Origin: Kitasatospora sp. SUK 42 | GTDB lineage: Bacteria > Actinomycetota > Actinomycetes > Streptomycetales > Streptomycetaceae | Direction: 5' to 3' | Assembly: GCF_015776785.2 (NCBI RefSeq) | Contig: NZ_LFMD02000002.1 | Coordinates: forward strand, 220,919 to 284,918 | Length of the DNA: 64,000 bases | Shown: one piece after another, positions 55,243-64,000 of the stretch | How positions within the stretch are numbered: the stretch's first letter is position 1 | How the letters are laid out: each line of letters starts with the position of its first letter | Translations under genes and position numbers: made by a program | Notes under the pieces: model-generated | What the model was told of the DNA's origin: nothing | Database searches by the model: none | What the model saw: the letters and a program-made list of their open reading frames with translations, nothing else

Positions 55243-55896
55243 ATGACGTACCACGGAGCGGTCAAGGTCGGCGGGCCGCCGGACGTGCGCGAGCTGGCCC
55301 ACCTGATCATCACCAAGGTGGCCGTCGGGCCGTACGACAACAACGCCTACCTGCTGCGCTGCCGTGCCACCGACGAACAGCTGCTGATCGACGCGGCCGC
55401 CGACGCCCCGGTGCTGCTGGAGACCGTCGGGGAGGACCTGGCCACGGTGGTCACCACCCACCGGCACCACGACCACTGGGGCGCGCTCGCCGAGGTGGTC
55501 GCCACCACCGGCGCCCGCACCGCCGCCGGGCAGCACGACGCCGAGGGCATCGACGTCCCCACCGAGCTGCTGCTCGCGGACGGCGACCGGCTGCGGGTCG
55601 GCGAGGTCGAGCTCACCGTGCGGCACCTGGTCGGCCACACCCCGGGCGCCATCGTGCTGGTCTACGACGACCCGCAGGGCCACCCGCACGTCTTCACCGG
55701 GGACTGCCTCTTCCCCGGCGGCGTCGGCAACACCTGGGGCGACCCTGAGGCCTTCAGGACCCTCTTCCGGGACGTCAACGAGAAGATCTTCGACGTCCTC
55801 CCCGACGAGGCCTGGATCTACCCCGGCCACGGCAACGACACCACCCTCGGCGCCGAACGCCCCCACCTCCCCGAGTGGCGCGACCGCGGCTGGTGA
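55243..55896 (+). CDS. Metallo-beta-lactamase-fold hydrolase (glyoxalase II-like)
   Basis: A 217-aa MBL-fold enzyme with the complete metal site: THRHHDHWGALAEV (HxHxDH), VGHTPGAIVLVY, FTGDCLFPGGVGNT and IYPGHGNDTTLG. Such enzymes are often hydroxyacylglutathione or, in actinobacteria, mycothiol-thioester hydrolases. Co-location with the mycothiol-type isomerase supports a thiol-conjugate role, an inference. AGGAGCG lies before the ATG. Confidence 0.92.
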   Translation: MTYHGAVKVGGPPDVRELAHLIITKVAVGPYDNNAYLLRCRATDEQLLIDAAADAPVLLETVGEDLATVVTTHRHHDHWGALAEVVATTGARTAAGQHDAEGIDVPTELLLADGDRLRVGEVELTVRHLVGHTPGAIVLVYDDPQGHPHVFTGDCLFPGGVGNTWGDPEAFRTLFRDVNEKIFDVLPDEAWIYPGHGNDTTLGAERPHLPEWRDRGW

Positions 55897-55914
55897 CGAA
55901 GTCCGGGCACGCCT

Positions 55915-55961
55915 GGGCCCCGCGACGCGGACCGTGGATTCCAACGGTCGTCGCGGGGCCC
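55915..55961. terminator. Bidirectional terminator with bulged stem
   Basis: A 12-bp stem (55915-55926 with 55950-55961) continues after a 3-nt bulge as GACCGT/ACGGTC (55930-55935 with 55944-55949). It lies between the convergent MBL and terC genes. Confidence 0.85.
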
Positions 55962-55970
55962 GGGCGGCTC

Positions 55971-56945
55971 TCAGGCGTCGAGCTTCTCGGGCTCGCGCTC
56001 GGACTGCCTCTTCGAGGCGCGGAGGCTGGTCACCGTGGTGACGGCCAGCACCACCACGATGAAACCGAGCGAGAACGGGATGCCGATCTCCGGGACGCTG
56101 GCGCCGGCCTCGTGGGCGGCGTGGAGCACGAGCTTCACGCCGATGAAGCCGAGGATCACCGAGAGGCCGTAGCTCAGGTGGACCAGCTTCTTCAGCAGGC
56201 CGCCGATCAGGAAGTAGAGCTGGCGCAGGCCCATCAGGGCGAAGGCGTTGGCGGTGAAGACGATGTACGGGTCCTGGGTAAGGCCGAAGATGGCCGGGAT
56301 CGAGTCCAGGGCGAACAGGACGTCCGTCGTGCCGATGGCCAGCATGACGATCAGCATCGGGGTGATCAGCCGGCGGCCGTTCTCCCGGACGAACAGCCTG
56401 GTGCCGCGGTAGTCGTCGGTGGCGGGGAAGCGCCGGGTGATCGACTTCAGCAGCCGGTTCTCCTCGAATTCCTCGTCCTCCTCGTCGGCCCGGGCCTCCT
56501 TGACCAGCTTCCAGGCCGTCCAGATCAGGAAGGCGCCGAAGATGAAGAACACCCAGGAGAACTCGGAGACCAGCGCCGCGCCGCCGGCGATGAACACCGC
56601 CCGCAGCACCAGGGCGATGATCACACCGAACATCAGTACGCGCTGCTGGTAGATCCTGGGCACCGCGAACTTGCCCATGATCAGGATGAACACGAAGAGG
56701 TTGTCGACACTGAGCGACTTCTCGGTGATGTAGCCGGCGAAGAACTCGCCCGCCGGCTGCGCGCCGGAGTGCCACCAGAGGAAGCCGCCGAAGAGCACCG
56801 CCAGCGCGACCCAGACGGCCGTCCAGATCCCGGCCTCCTTGATCGAGACCTCGTGCGGCTTGCGCCCTCCGATGAAGAAGTCCGCCACGATCAGTGCGAT
56901 CAGCACACCGATCGTGGAGACCCACATGGCCACGGAAACGTCCAT
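55971..56945 (-). CDS. TerC/Alx-family membrane protein, predicted Mn2+ exporter
   Basis: A 324-aa TerC-family protein with about nine membrane helices. Conserved acidic membrane motifs include EKSLSVDNLFVFILIMGKFAVP (helix 3) and GTTDVLFALDSIPAIFGLT (helix 6), the putative metal-binding pair. A cytosolic acidic loop (ADEEDEEFEEN) sits in the middle. Alx and TerC-type proteins export manganese or help metallate exported proteins. The upstream leader contains a yybP-ykoY-type riboswitch, which makes a Mn2+ function here probable. GGAGGAG lies 5 nt before the ATG and is part of the switch. Confidence 0.94.
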   Translation of the reverse strand: MDVSVAMWVSTIGVLIALIVADFFIGGRKPHEVSIKEAGIWTAVWVALAVLFGGFLWWHSGAQPAGEFFAGYITEKSLSVDNLFVFILIMGKFAVPRIYQQRVLMFGVIIALVLRAVFIAGGAALVSEFSWVFFIFGAFLIWTAWKLVKEARADEEDEEFEENRLLKSITRRFPATDDYRGTRLFVRENGRRLITPMLIVMLAIGTTDVLFALDSIPAIFGLTQDPYIVFTANAFALMGLRQLYFLIGGLLKKLVHLSYGLSVILGFIGVKLVLHAAHEAGASVPEIGIPFSLGFIVVVLAVTTVTSLRASKRQSEREPEKLDA

Positions 56946-57085
56946 TACTGCTCCTCCGGCAGCTAGGCGAGACAGGTCGTCACTGCCGGAGGTCTCTTCC
57001 GCCCATCGGGCCAGCGCCCCGGGATGCCACGACGGGCACCCGTGATGACGGGGTCGGCTGTCGAGGAATACTCCCCTCCGCTGCC
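56946..57085 (-). promoter_or_regulatory. yybP-ykoY-type Mn2+ riboswitch with SD-sequestering hairpin
   Basis: Read on the minus strand, the leader holds the family's invariant parts in order: P1 5' strand CGGAGG followed by GGAGTA (57080-57069), CCCGTCATCACGGG (57053-57040 region), and AGAGACC running into the P1 3' strand CCTCCG (56997-56987). The same 3' strand, extended to CCTCCGGCAG (56992-56983), is perfectly complementary to CTGCCGGAGG (56962-56953), which includes the terC Shine-Dalgarno. So P1 (ligand bound) and the SD hairpin are mutually exclusive, predicting translation ON with Mn2+. The motif match is direct observation; ligand and logic follow known family members. Confidence 0.82.
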
Positions 57086-57134
57086 ATCGAGAGTAACAGC
57101 ATGGCCAAGGGAAGGTAAAGAAGGTAAAGAACGG

Positions 57135-57713
57135 TCAGAGGAAGGGCTCGATGGCCGGCAGCAGGTCCTGGAACGTCCGGCCCTTGGCCGGCGCCCCGAT
57201 CGCCTGCATCTCCCAGCCGCCGTTGCCGTCCCGGACCACCTTGGCCATGATCTGGCCGGTGTGCGGCCCCCCGCCCGCCAGCTCGTAGCGGGCCAGCTCC
57301 ACCCCGGTGGTCTCGTCCACCAGCCGGCAGTGCGCCCGGCTCACCTCGGCGAAGGTCTGCCCGGTGTAGGAGCTGACCGTGAACACCACCTGGGTGATGT
57401 GCGGCGGCACGTGCATCAGGTCGACCAGGATCGCCTCGTCGTCCCCGGCCCCCGAACCGCCCTCCAGGTTGTCCCCGGTGTGCCGGACGGATCCGTCGGT
57501 GGACTCCAGGTGCTGGAAGAACACCACGTCGGACGGGGTCCGCTCGGCGTACAGCAGCGCCGAGGCGTCCAGGTCGATCTTCCGCGTCCGGCTGCCGAAC
57601 AGTCCCCGCTTGGGGGCGGCCTGCCAGCCCAGCCCCATCCGGACCACGGTCAGCGTGCCGCCCGCCCCCTTCTGGAGGCTGACCCGCTGCCCCTTGGCAA
57701 GGTTCACCGACAC
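57135..57713 (-). CDS. TerD-family tellurium resistance/stress protein
   Basis: A 192-aa TerD-domain protein: VNLAKGQRVSLQK at the N-terminus, RKIDLDASALLY, DNLEGGSGAGDDEAILVDL (the calcium-binding NxxGxGxGDDE signature), and HCRLVDETTGVELARYEL. TerD proteins are Ca2+-binding, linked to tellurite, phage or cell-surface stress; in Streptomyces they also affect differentiation. GTG at 57713 has GAGGA 7 nt upstream. It lies upstream of terC on the same strand with the riboswitch leader between; a 9-bp direct repeat GGTAAAGAA (57114-57131) follows its stop. Confidence 0.94.
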   Translation of the reverse strand: MSVNLAKGQRVSLQKGAGGTLTVVRMGLGWQAAPKRGLFGSRTRKIDLDASALLYAERTPSDVVFFQHLESTDGSVRHTGDNLEGGSGAGDDEAILVDLMHVPPHITQVVFTVSSYTGQTFAEVSRAHCRLVDETTGVELARYELAGGGPHTGQIMAKVVRDGNGGWEMQAIGAPAKGRTFQDLLPAIEPFL

Positions 57714-57909
57714 GACGTTGTCCTCTCTGCCGGCCACGCGGGCGCACCCGCACGGCTCCACGGTGGAACACCCCGTCGCCGTCCCCCGGCTGAGGCCCCC
57801 TCTGCTACGGCCCGCCACCCCGTCCCGAGGGCGCGATGCCGCAGGCCAGCCTAGGCCCTGCGGCGTCCCCGGCTCCTCCGGGCCACCCGCATTGTGGCAA
57901 GGCTGAGAC

Positions 57910-57960
57910 ACCGCCGGGCTTGACCGGTGTCGAACCGGCCAAACCCGACTCCCCGGCGGT
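57910..57960 (-). terminator. Two-tier hairpin terminator after uvrB
   Basis: ACCGCCGGG (57910-57918) pairs with CCCGGCGGT (57952-57960) and encloses an inner stem CCGGT/ACCGG. It follows the uvrB stop. Another hairpin (57835-57844 with 57858-57867) lies further on, towards terD. Confidence 0.65.
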
Positions 57961-57971
57961 ACGCGGTACGG

Positions 57972-60068
<2,097 letters not shown>

Positions 60069-60104
60069 GCCTCCACCGTACGGCCCACCACCGACAAGCG
60101 GCGC

Positions 60105-61187
60105 CTACTTGGCGCTGTCGCGGGCGAGGGCGACGAGGCGGGAGATGGCGCGCAGGTACTTCTTGCGGTAGCCGCCGCGGAGCATGTCCTCGGGGAAGAC
60201 CTGGTCGAAGGGGAGGCCGGAGGCGGTGATGGGGAGTTCGCGGTCGTACATGCGGTCGGCGAGGACGACCAGGCGCAGGGCGGTGGACTGGTCCTCGACC
60301 TGCTTGACGCCGCGCAGGCAGACGGCGGTGACGTCGTCCAGCAGCGCGCCGTAGCGGCTGGGGTGGACGGCGGAGAGGTGGGCGAGCAGGGTGTCGAAGT
60401 CGTCCAGCGAGGCGCCGGGGGTGCGGGCGGCCACGGACTCGACGGCGTCGTCGGTGTACGGCGGCGGGGCGTCGGGCAGGCCGCGGTGGCGGTAGTCCTG
60501 GCCGTCGATCCGCATCGGGCGGAAGTGCGCGGACAGGCCCTGGATCTCGCGCAGGAAGTCGGCGGCGGCGAAGCGGCCCTCGCCGAGCTTCTCCGGCAGG
60601 GTGTTGGAGGTGGCGCACAGCTTGACGCCGTTGTCGACCAGGCGGCCGAGCAGGGTGGAGACGAGCACGGTGTCGCCCGGGTCGTCCAGCTCGAACTCGT
60701 CGATGCACAGCAGCCTGTGCCCGGACAGGGTCTGGACGGCCTGCTGGAAGCCGAGCGCGCCGACCAGGTTGGTCAGCTCGACGAAGGTGCCGAAGGCCTT
60801 GGGGCCGGGGGCGGCGTGCCAGAGCGAGGCGAGCAGGTGGGTCTTGCCGACGCCGTAGCCGCCGTCGAGGTAGACGCCGGCCGGGCCGGTGGGCGCGGGG
60901 GCGGAGCGGCGGAACCAGCCGCGCTTGGGTGCTGAACCGTTTCCCCCACCGAGGGTGGCCGCGAACTGCTCCAGGACCTGGACGGCCTCGTACTGGCTCG
61001 GCTGGTTCGGGTCGGGAATGTACGTCCCGAAGCTCACGTCGGCGAACCGGGGCGGCGGGACCATCTCGGCGACCAGCCGCTCGGCGGGCACGACGGGGCG
61101 GCGGTCGGCGAGCGCGGTCGGGGCGCCGGCCGGGCTCGCGTCGGCTATGGACTCGGTCGCGGTGGCGGGGCGGGAGGCTGCGGGCAC
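60105..61187 (-). CDS. zapE: Cell-division ATPase ZapE (AFG1-like)
   Basis: A 360-aa AAA-type ATPase. Walker A is YLDGGYGVGKTHLLASLWH, Walker B LLCIDEFELDDPGDTVLVSTLLGRLVDNGV, followed by the sensor TSNTLPEKLGEGRFAAADFLREI. The N-terminal 50 residues are Ala/Pro-rich. In proteobacteria ZapE influences FtsZ ring stability; the actinobacterial role is untested. The GTG at 61187 is preferred because the longer frame runs into the divergent gene and TACCCT lies 8 nt upstream, suggesting a leaderless mRNA. Confidence 0.88.
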   Translation of the reverse strand: MPAASRPATATESIADASPAGAPTALADRRPVVPAERLVAEMVPPPRFADVSFGTYIPDPNQPSQYEAVQVLEQFAATLGGGNGSAPKRGWFRRSAPAPTGPAGVYLDGGYGVGKTHLLASLWHAAPGPKAFGTFVELTNLVGALGFQQAVQTLSGHRLLCIDEFELDDPGDTVLVSTLLGRLVDNGVKLCATSNTLPEKLGEGRFAAADFLREIQGLSAHFRPMRIDGQDYRHRGLPDAPPPYTDDAVESVAARTPGASLDDFDTLLAHLSAVHPSRYGALLDDVTAVCLRGVKQVEDQSTALRLVVLADRMYDRELPITASGLPFDQVFPEDMLRGGYRKKYLRAISRLVALARDSAK

Positions 61188-61272
61188 ATCAGTAGAGGGT
61201 ACGCCTGCTCGTCGACGCCTCCGAACGGCCTCCGGGCGTCCCCCGAACGGCCCGCGGTGGAACACTGAGGGC

Positions 61273-62043
61273 ATGCACCTGTTGATCAGCCCGCTGGGTG
61301 AGCCGGTCGCCGATCCGTCCGCGCTGGAGTCGCTCGCCGCCGTCTACGCGTACCCCGACCAGGTGAATCGGGGCCGCCCCTGGTTGCGCGCCAACATGGT
61401 GGCCGGGCTGGACGGCGGGGCGAAGCTCGACGGCCTGTCCGAGGGCCTGTCCGGCGACGCCGACAAGCGGATCTTCGGCGTGCTGCGCGCCCTGTCCGAC
61501 GTGGTGCTGGTGGGCGCCGAGACGGTCCGCGCGGAGGGCTACCGGCCGGCCCGGGCCCGCAAGGAGTTCGCGGCGGCGCGGGCGGCGGCGGGGCAGGCCC
61601 CGGCCCCGGCGATCGCGATCGTGAGCCGTTCGCTGGACCTGGACCTGAGCGCGCCGCTGTTCACGGAGCCACTGGTCAGGACGGTGGTGATCACCGTCGA
61701 GGACGCCCCCGAGGAGCGCCGCCGGGCGGTCGCCGAGGTGGCCGACCTGGTGCTCGCCGGGCGGGGTTCGGTGGACCTGCGGGCGGGCGTGGCGGCCCTG
61801 GTCGAGCGGGGCTGGACGCGGCTGCTGAGCGAGGGCGGCCCGCGGCTGCTGGGGCAGCTGGCGGCGGCCGGCCTGCTGGACGAGCTGTGCCTGTCGCTGG
61901 CCCCGTTGATCACGGGCGGCGACGCGCCGCGTATCGTCCACGGTTCGCACATGCCCGACGCGCAGCGGATGCGGCTGGTCTCATTGATCGAGCAGAAAGG
62001 ATTCCTCTTCTCGCGTTACCTGCGCCACCCGGGCTCGGAATGA
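61273..62043 (+). CDS. RibD-C/dihydrofolate-reductase-fold pyrimidine reductase-like protein
   Basis: A 256-aa protein with the RibD C-terminal reductase fold: RANMVAGLDGGAKLDGLS, DVVLVGAETVRAEGYRP, and SEGGPRLLGQLAAAGLLDELCLSLAPLITGG, the NADPH-binding and substrate segments of 5-amino-6-(5-phosphoribosylamino)uracil reductases. It lacks the N-terminal deaminase of bifunctional RibD, so it is either a stand-alone riboflavin-pathway reductase or a related enzyme; no other rib genes are near. No Shine-Dalgarno; AACACT ends 6 nt before the ATG, fitting a leaderless message. Confidence 0.87.
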   Translation: MHLLISPLGEPVADPSALESLAAVYAYPDQVNRGRPWLRANMVAGLDGGAKLDGLSEGLSGDADKRIFGVLRALSDVVLVGAETVRAEGYRPARARKEFAAARAAAGQAPAPAIAIVSRSLDLDLSAPLFTEPLVRTVVITVEDAPEERRRAVAEVADLVLAGRGSVDLRAGVAALVERGWTRLLSEGGPRLLGQLAAAGLLDELCLSLAPLITGGDAPRIVHGSHMPDAQRMRLVSLIEQKGFLFSRYLRHPGSE

Positions 62044-62116
62044 CCCCGTGACCCCCCGGTCCTGATCCCGTTATGCGATGCCGGGGCCCGGGGGCCGGCC
62101 ACTGGAAGGGACTCAC

Positions 62117-62578
62117 GTGTTCAAGACGGTACTGATGATCGAAAAGGCTCTCTCCGACGCGGACGTGGAGCTGGTCACCACGCTCCACAGCGACGAGAAG
62201 GTGTCCTTCGTCGTCCTGATGCAGCCGCGCGGCAGGCAGGACGAACTGCTGCGGGCGCTGGACGACGTCGCCCTCGGCCACCTCGACAAGGTGGTGCACG
62301 AGCACGACGAGTCCGAGAGCGGTCCCACCGTGGCCGGTGAATCGCTCGAACACAGCCTGCGCCACCTGCGCTCGGCCGGGGCCGAGGCGAGCGGCGAACT
62401 GGTCGAGGAGAAGCCGCTGGAGCGGCTGCGCGAGGTGGTCCGGGACCAGGAGGCGGACGAGGTCGTGGTGCTCACCTCCCCGCACTTCGTGGAGGAGTTC
62501 TTCCACCGCGACTGGGCCTCCCAGGCCCGGCACAAGGTGGGGGTCCCGGTGCTGAGGCTGTTCGCCAGCGACTCCTAG
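62117..62578 (+). CDS. Small universal-stress-like hypothetical protein (153 aa)
   Basis: The protein begins VFKTVLMIEKALSDADVELVTTLH and ends VLTSPHFVEEFFHRDWASQARHKVGVPVLRLFA, an alpha/beta pattern resembling universal-stress or similar nucleotide-binding domains, but without a clear ATP motif. Relatives are sometimes labelled indole-3-glycerol phosphate synthase; at 153 aa with no TIM-barrel motifs this is unlikely. GGAAGGGA lies 5 nt before the GTG at 62117. It is 73 bp after the reductase gene and precedes murC. Confidence 0.8.
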   Translation: MFKTVLMIEKALSDADVELVTTLHSDEKVSFVVLMQPRGRQDELLRALDDVALGHLDKVVHEHDESESGPTVAGESLEHSLRHLRSAGAEASGELVEEKPLERLREVVRDQEADEVVVLTSPHFVEEFFHRDWASQARHKVGVPVLRLFASDS

Positions 62579-62598
62579 CCCGGGGCGCCCGTGGTGCA

Positions 62599-62633
62599 GA
62601 ATCGTCCTTGCGGTCCGCCCGCGAGGACGATTC
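62599..62633 (+). other. 15-bp hairpin between the stress-like gene and murC
   Basis: GAATCGTCCTTGCGG (62599-62613) pairs with CCGCGAGGACGATTC (62619-62633), with one T-G wobble, around TCCGC. It has no T-run. It may be a terminator for the upstream gene or a leader element of murC. Confidence 0.6.
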
Positions 62634-62690
62634 GCACATCGCAGGGACCCACCTGTGCCCACCCATCCCCCGCCCGTACGGAGCCACGCC

Positions 62691-64000
62691 TTGAACGACG
62701 CCGCGCACGACCTGCACGCCCCGCACTTCATCGGCATCGGCGGCGCCGGGATGTCCGGCCTGGCGAAGATCCTCGCAGTGCGCGGTGCCAGCGTCTCCGG
62801 CAGCGACTCCAAGGAGTCCGAGACCGTCCTCGCGCTGCGCGCCCTCGGCGCCACCGTGCACGTCGGCCACGCCGCCGAGCACGTGCCGGACGGCACCAGC
62901 AGCGTGGTCGTCTCCAGCGCGATCCGGGCCGACAACCCGGAGCTGGCCGCGGCGCGCGAGCGCGGCATCCCCGTGGTGCACCGCTCCGACGCGCTGGCCG
63001 CGCTGATGGGCGGCCGCCGGGCGCTGGCCGTGGCCGGCACCCACGGCAAGACCACGACCACCAGCATGCTCGCCGTCGCCCTCGGCGAGCTGGGCCTCGA
63101 CCCGTCCTACGCGATCGGCGGCGACCTCGACGCGCCCGGCTCCAACGCCCACCACGGCGTCGGCGAGATCTTCGTCGCCGAGGCCGACGAGAGCGACCGC
63201 AGCTTCCACAAGTACGCGCCCGAGGTGGCGATCGTGCTCAACGTGGAGCTGGACCACCACGCCAACTACGCCTCGATCGAGGAGATCTACGAGTCCTTCG
63301 AGACCTTCGTCGGCCGGATCACCCCCGGCGGCACCCTGGTGGTCTCGGCCGACCACGACGGCGCCCGCGAGCTGACCGCCCGGGTGAACGGCCGCGAGGG
63401 TCTGAAGGTCGTGACCGTCGGCGCCGCCGAGGACGCCGACGTCCGGGTGCTCTCGGTGGTCGCCCGCGGCATGACCAGCGAGGTCACCGTGCTGCTGGAC
63501 GGCACCGAGCTGGCCTTCACCGTCTCGGTGCCCGGCCGGCACTACGCCCACAACGCGGTGGCCGCGCTGGCCGCCGGCGTCGCGCTGGGCGTCCCGGCCG
63601 CCGACCTGGCCAAGGCGCTCGGCGCCTACACCGGCGTGCGCCGCCGCCTCCAGCTCAAGGGCGAGGCGGCCGGCGTCCAGGTGATCGACTCCTACGCCCA
63701 CCACCCCACCGAGATGGCCGCCGACCTCGACGCGATCCGCGAGGCCGCCACCGGCCGCGTCCTGGTGGTCTTCCAGCCGCACCTGTTCAGCCGCACCCAG
63801 CAGCTCGCCGAGGAGATGGGCCGGGCGCTCGCGCTGGCCGACGCCTCGGTGGTGCTGGACATCTACCCGGCCCGCGAGGACCCGATCCCGGGCGTGACCA
63901 GCGAGCTGATCATCGACGCCGCCCGCCGGGCCGGCGCCGACGTCACCGCCGAGCACGACTTCGCCGCCGCCCCCGCCCTGCTGGCCGGGCTGGCCCGCCC
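62691..64000 (+). CDS. murC: UDP-N-acetylmuramate--L-alanine ligase (3' end outside window)
   Basis: The first 436 codons of MurC, which adds L-alanine to UDP-MurNAc in peptidoglycan precursor synthesis. Seen are HFIGIGGAGMSGLAKILAVRGASVSGSD (UDP-binding), VVVSSAIRADNPELAAARERGIPVVHRS, the ATP loop AVAGTHGKTTTTSMLAVAL, AEADESDRSF, LNVELDHHANY and VIDSYAHHPTEM, all Mur-ligase landmarks. The start is uncertain: TTG 62691 has GGAG 7 nt upstream; the in-frame GTG at 62655 has AGGGA 8 nt upstream but adds a Pro-rich, non-family N-terminus. The gene continues past the window end. Confidence 0.93.
   Translation, partial: MNDAAHDLHAPHFIGIGGAGMSGLAKILAVRGASVSGSDSKESETVLALRALGATVHVGHAAEHVPDGTSSVVVSSAIRADNPELAAARERGIPVVHRSDALAALMGGRRALAVAGTHGKTTTTSMLAVALGELGLDPSYAIGGDLDAPGSNAHHGVGEIFVAEADESDRSFHKYAPEVAIVLNVELDHHANYASIEEIYESFETFVGRITPGGTLVVSADHDGARELTARVNGREGLKVVTVGAAEDADVRVLSVVARGMTSEVTVLLDGTELAFTVSVPGRHYAHNAVAALAAGVALGVPAADLAKALGAYTGVRRRLQLKGEAAGVQVIDSYAHHPTEMAADLDAIREAATGRVLVVFQPHLFSRTQQLAEEMGRALALADASVVLDIYPAREDPIPGVTSELIIDAARRAGADVTAEHDFAAAPALLAGLAR

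Noticed and set aside
57910..57960. A tRNA-like fold near a GTCGAACCGG string
   Set aside because: The T-arm consensus is incomplete, and there is no anticodon arm or acceptor stem of the right length. It is better explained as the uvrB terminator.
62117..62578. Annotation of this gene as indole-3-glycerol phosphate synthase (TrpC)
   Set aside because: The protein is 153 aa, far too short for the TIM barrel, and none of the TrpC active-site motifs are visible.

Overview
The window is high-GC actinobacterial DNA. GTG starts, purine-rich ribosome-binding sites, several apparently leaderless genes, WhiA, RbpA, LAXTG surface anchors, a mycothiol-type enzyme and an OpcA-linked pentose phosphate operon place it in the Streptomycetaceae (Streptomyces or Kitasatospora). 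From about 19.3 kb rightward the gene order matches the conserved suf - cta - tkt/tal/zwf/opcA - gap/pgk/tpi - whiA/yvcK/rapZ - uvr block of Streptomyces chromosomes as I remember it. No tRNA, rRNA, CRISPR array or insertion sequence was recognised.

Layout. 0-13.3 kb: the end of an acetyltransferase gene, an RraA-like gene, a Uma2 nuclease, the proline catabolic pair (proline dehydrogenase and PruA), a PadR/FAD-monooxygenase module, a PucR regulator, two uncharacterised proteins, a VOC protein and an MFS transporter. 13.3-19.3 kb: a small accessory island (Nudix-like protein, TPR regulator, anti-sigma-type ATPase, proline-rich mini-protein, a TPR regulator without a DNA-binding domain, a helix-turn-helix/zinc-ribbon protein). 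It is bounded on both sides by an inverted 136-bp repeat plus a UUCG-loop terminator palindrome. 19.3-26.2 kb: the complete suf iron-sulfur operon with its repressor SufR. 26.2-30.5 kb: an ABC exporter and two LAXTG wall-anchored proteins. 30.7-33.8 kb: heme A synthase (ctaA) and heme O synthase (ctaB) with two small genes between them. 34.3-41.1 kb: tkt-tal-zwf-opcA-pgl. 41.2-45.2 kb: rbpA, secG, tpiA, pgk, gap. 45.5-50.6 kb: whiA, yvcK, rapZ, uvrC. 50.7-60.1 kb: a Rieske lipoprotein, uvrA, a mycothiol-type protein, a metallo-hydrolase, terC, terD, uvrB. 60.1-64 kb: zapE, a RibD-like reductase, a small stress-like protein and the start of murC.

How it works together. Most of the window is central metabolism and housekeeping: Fe-S assembly, heme synthesis for cytochrome oxidase, NADPH and pentose supply, lower glycolysis, nucleotide excision repair and cell-wall synthesis. 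The most interesting signals are regulatory or structural: the inverted-repeat island; a yybP-ykoY (Mn2+) riboswitch before terC whose 3' strand can alternatively sequester the terC Shine-Dalgarno; a CAAC-N6-GTTG SufR operator on the sufR start codon with an iron-box-like site nearby; TGGT-N4-ACCA (DasR-like) dyads before the wall-protein gene and before gap; and a 39-bp duplicated promoter segment flanking the PadR/monooxygenase module between pruA and the PucR gene. All functional statements rest on sequence reading only; no database search was run.
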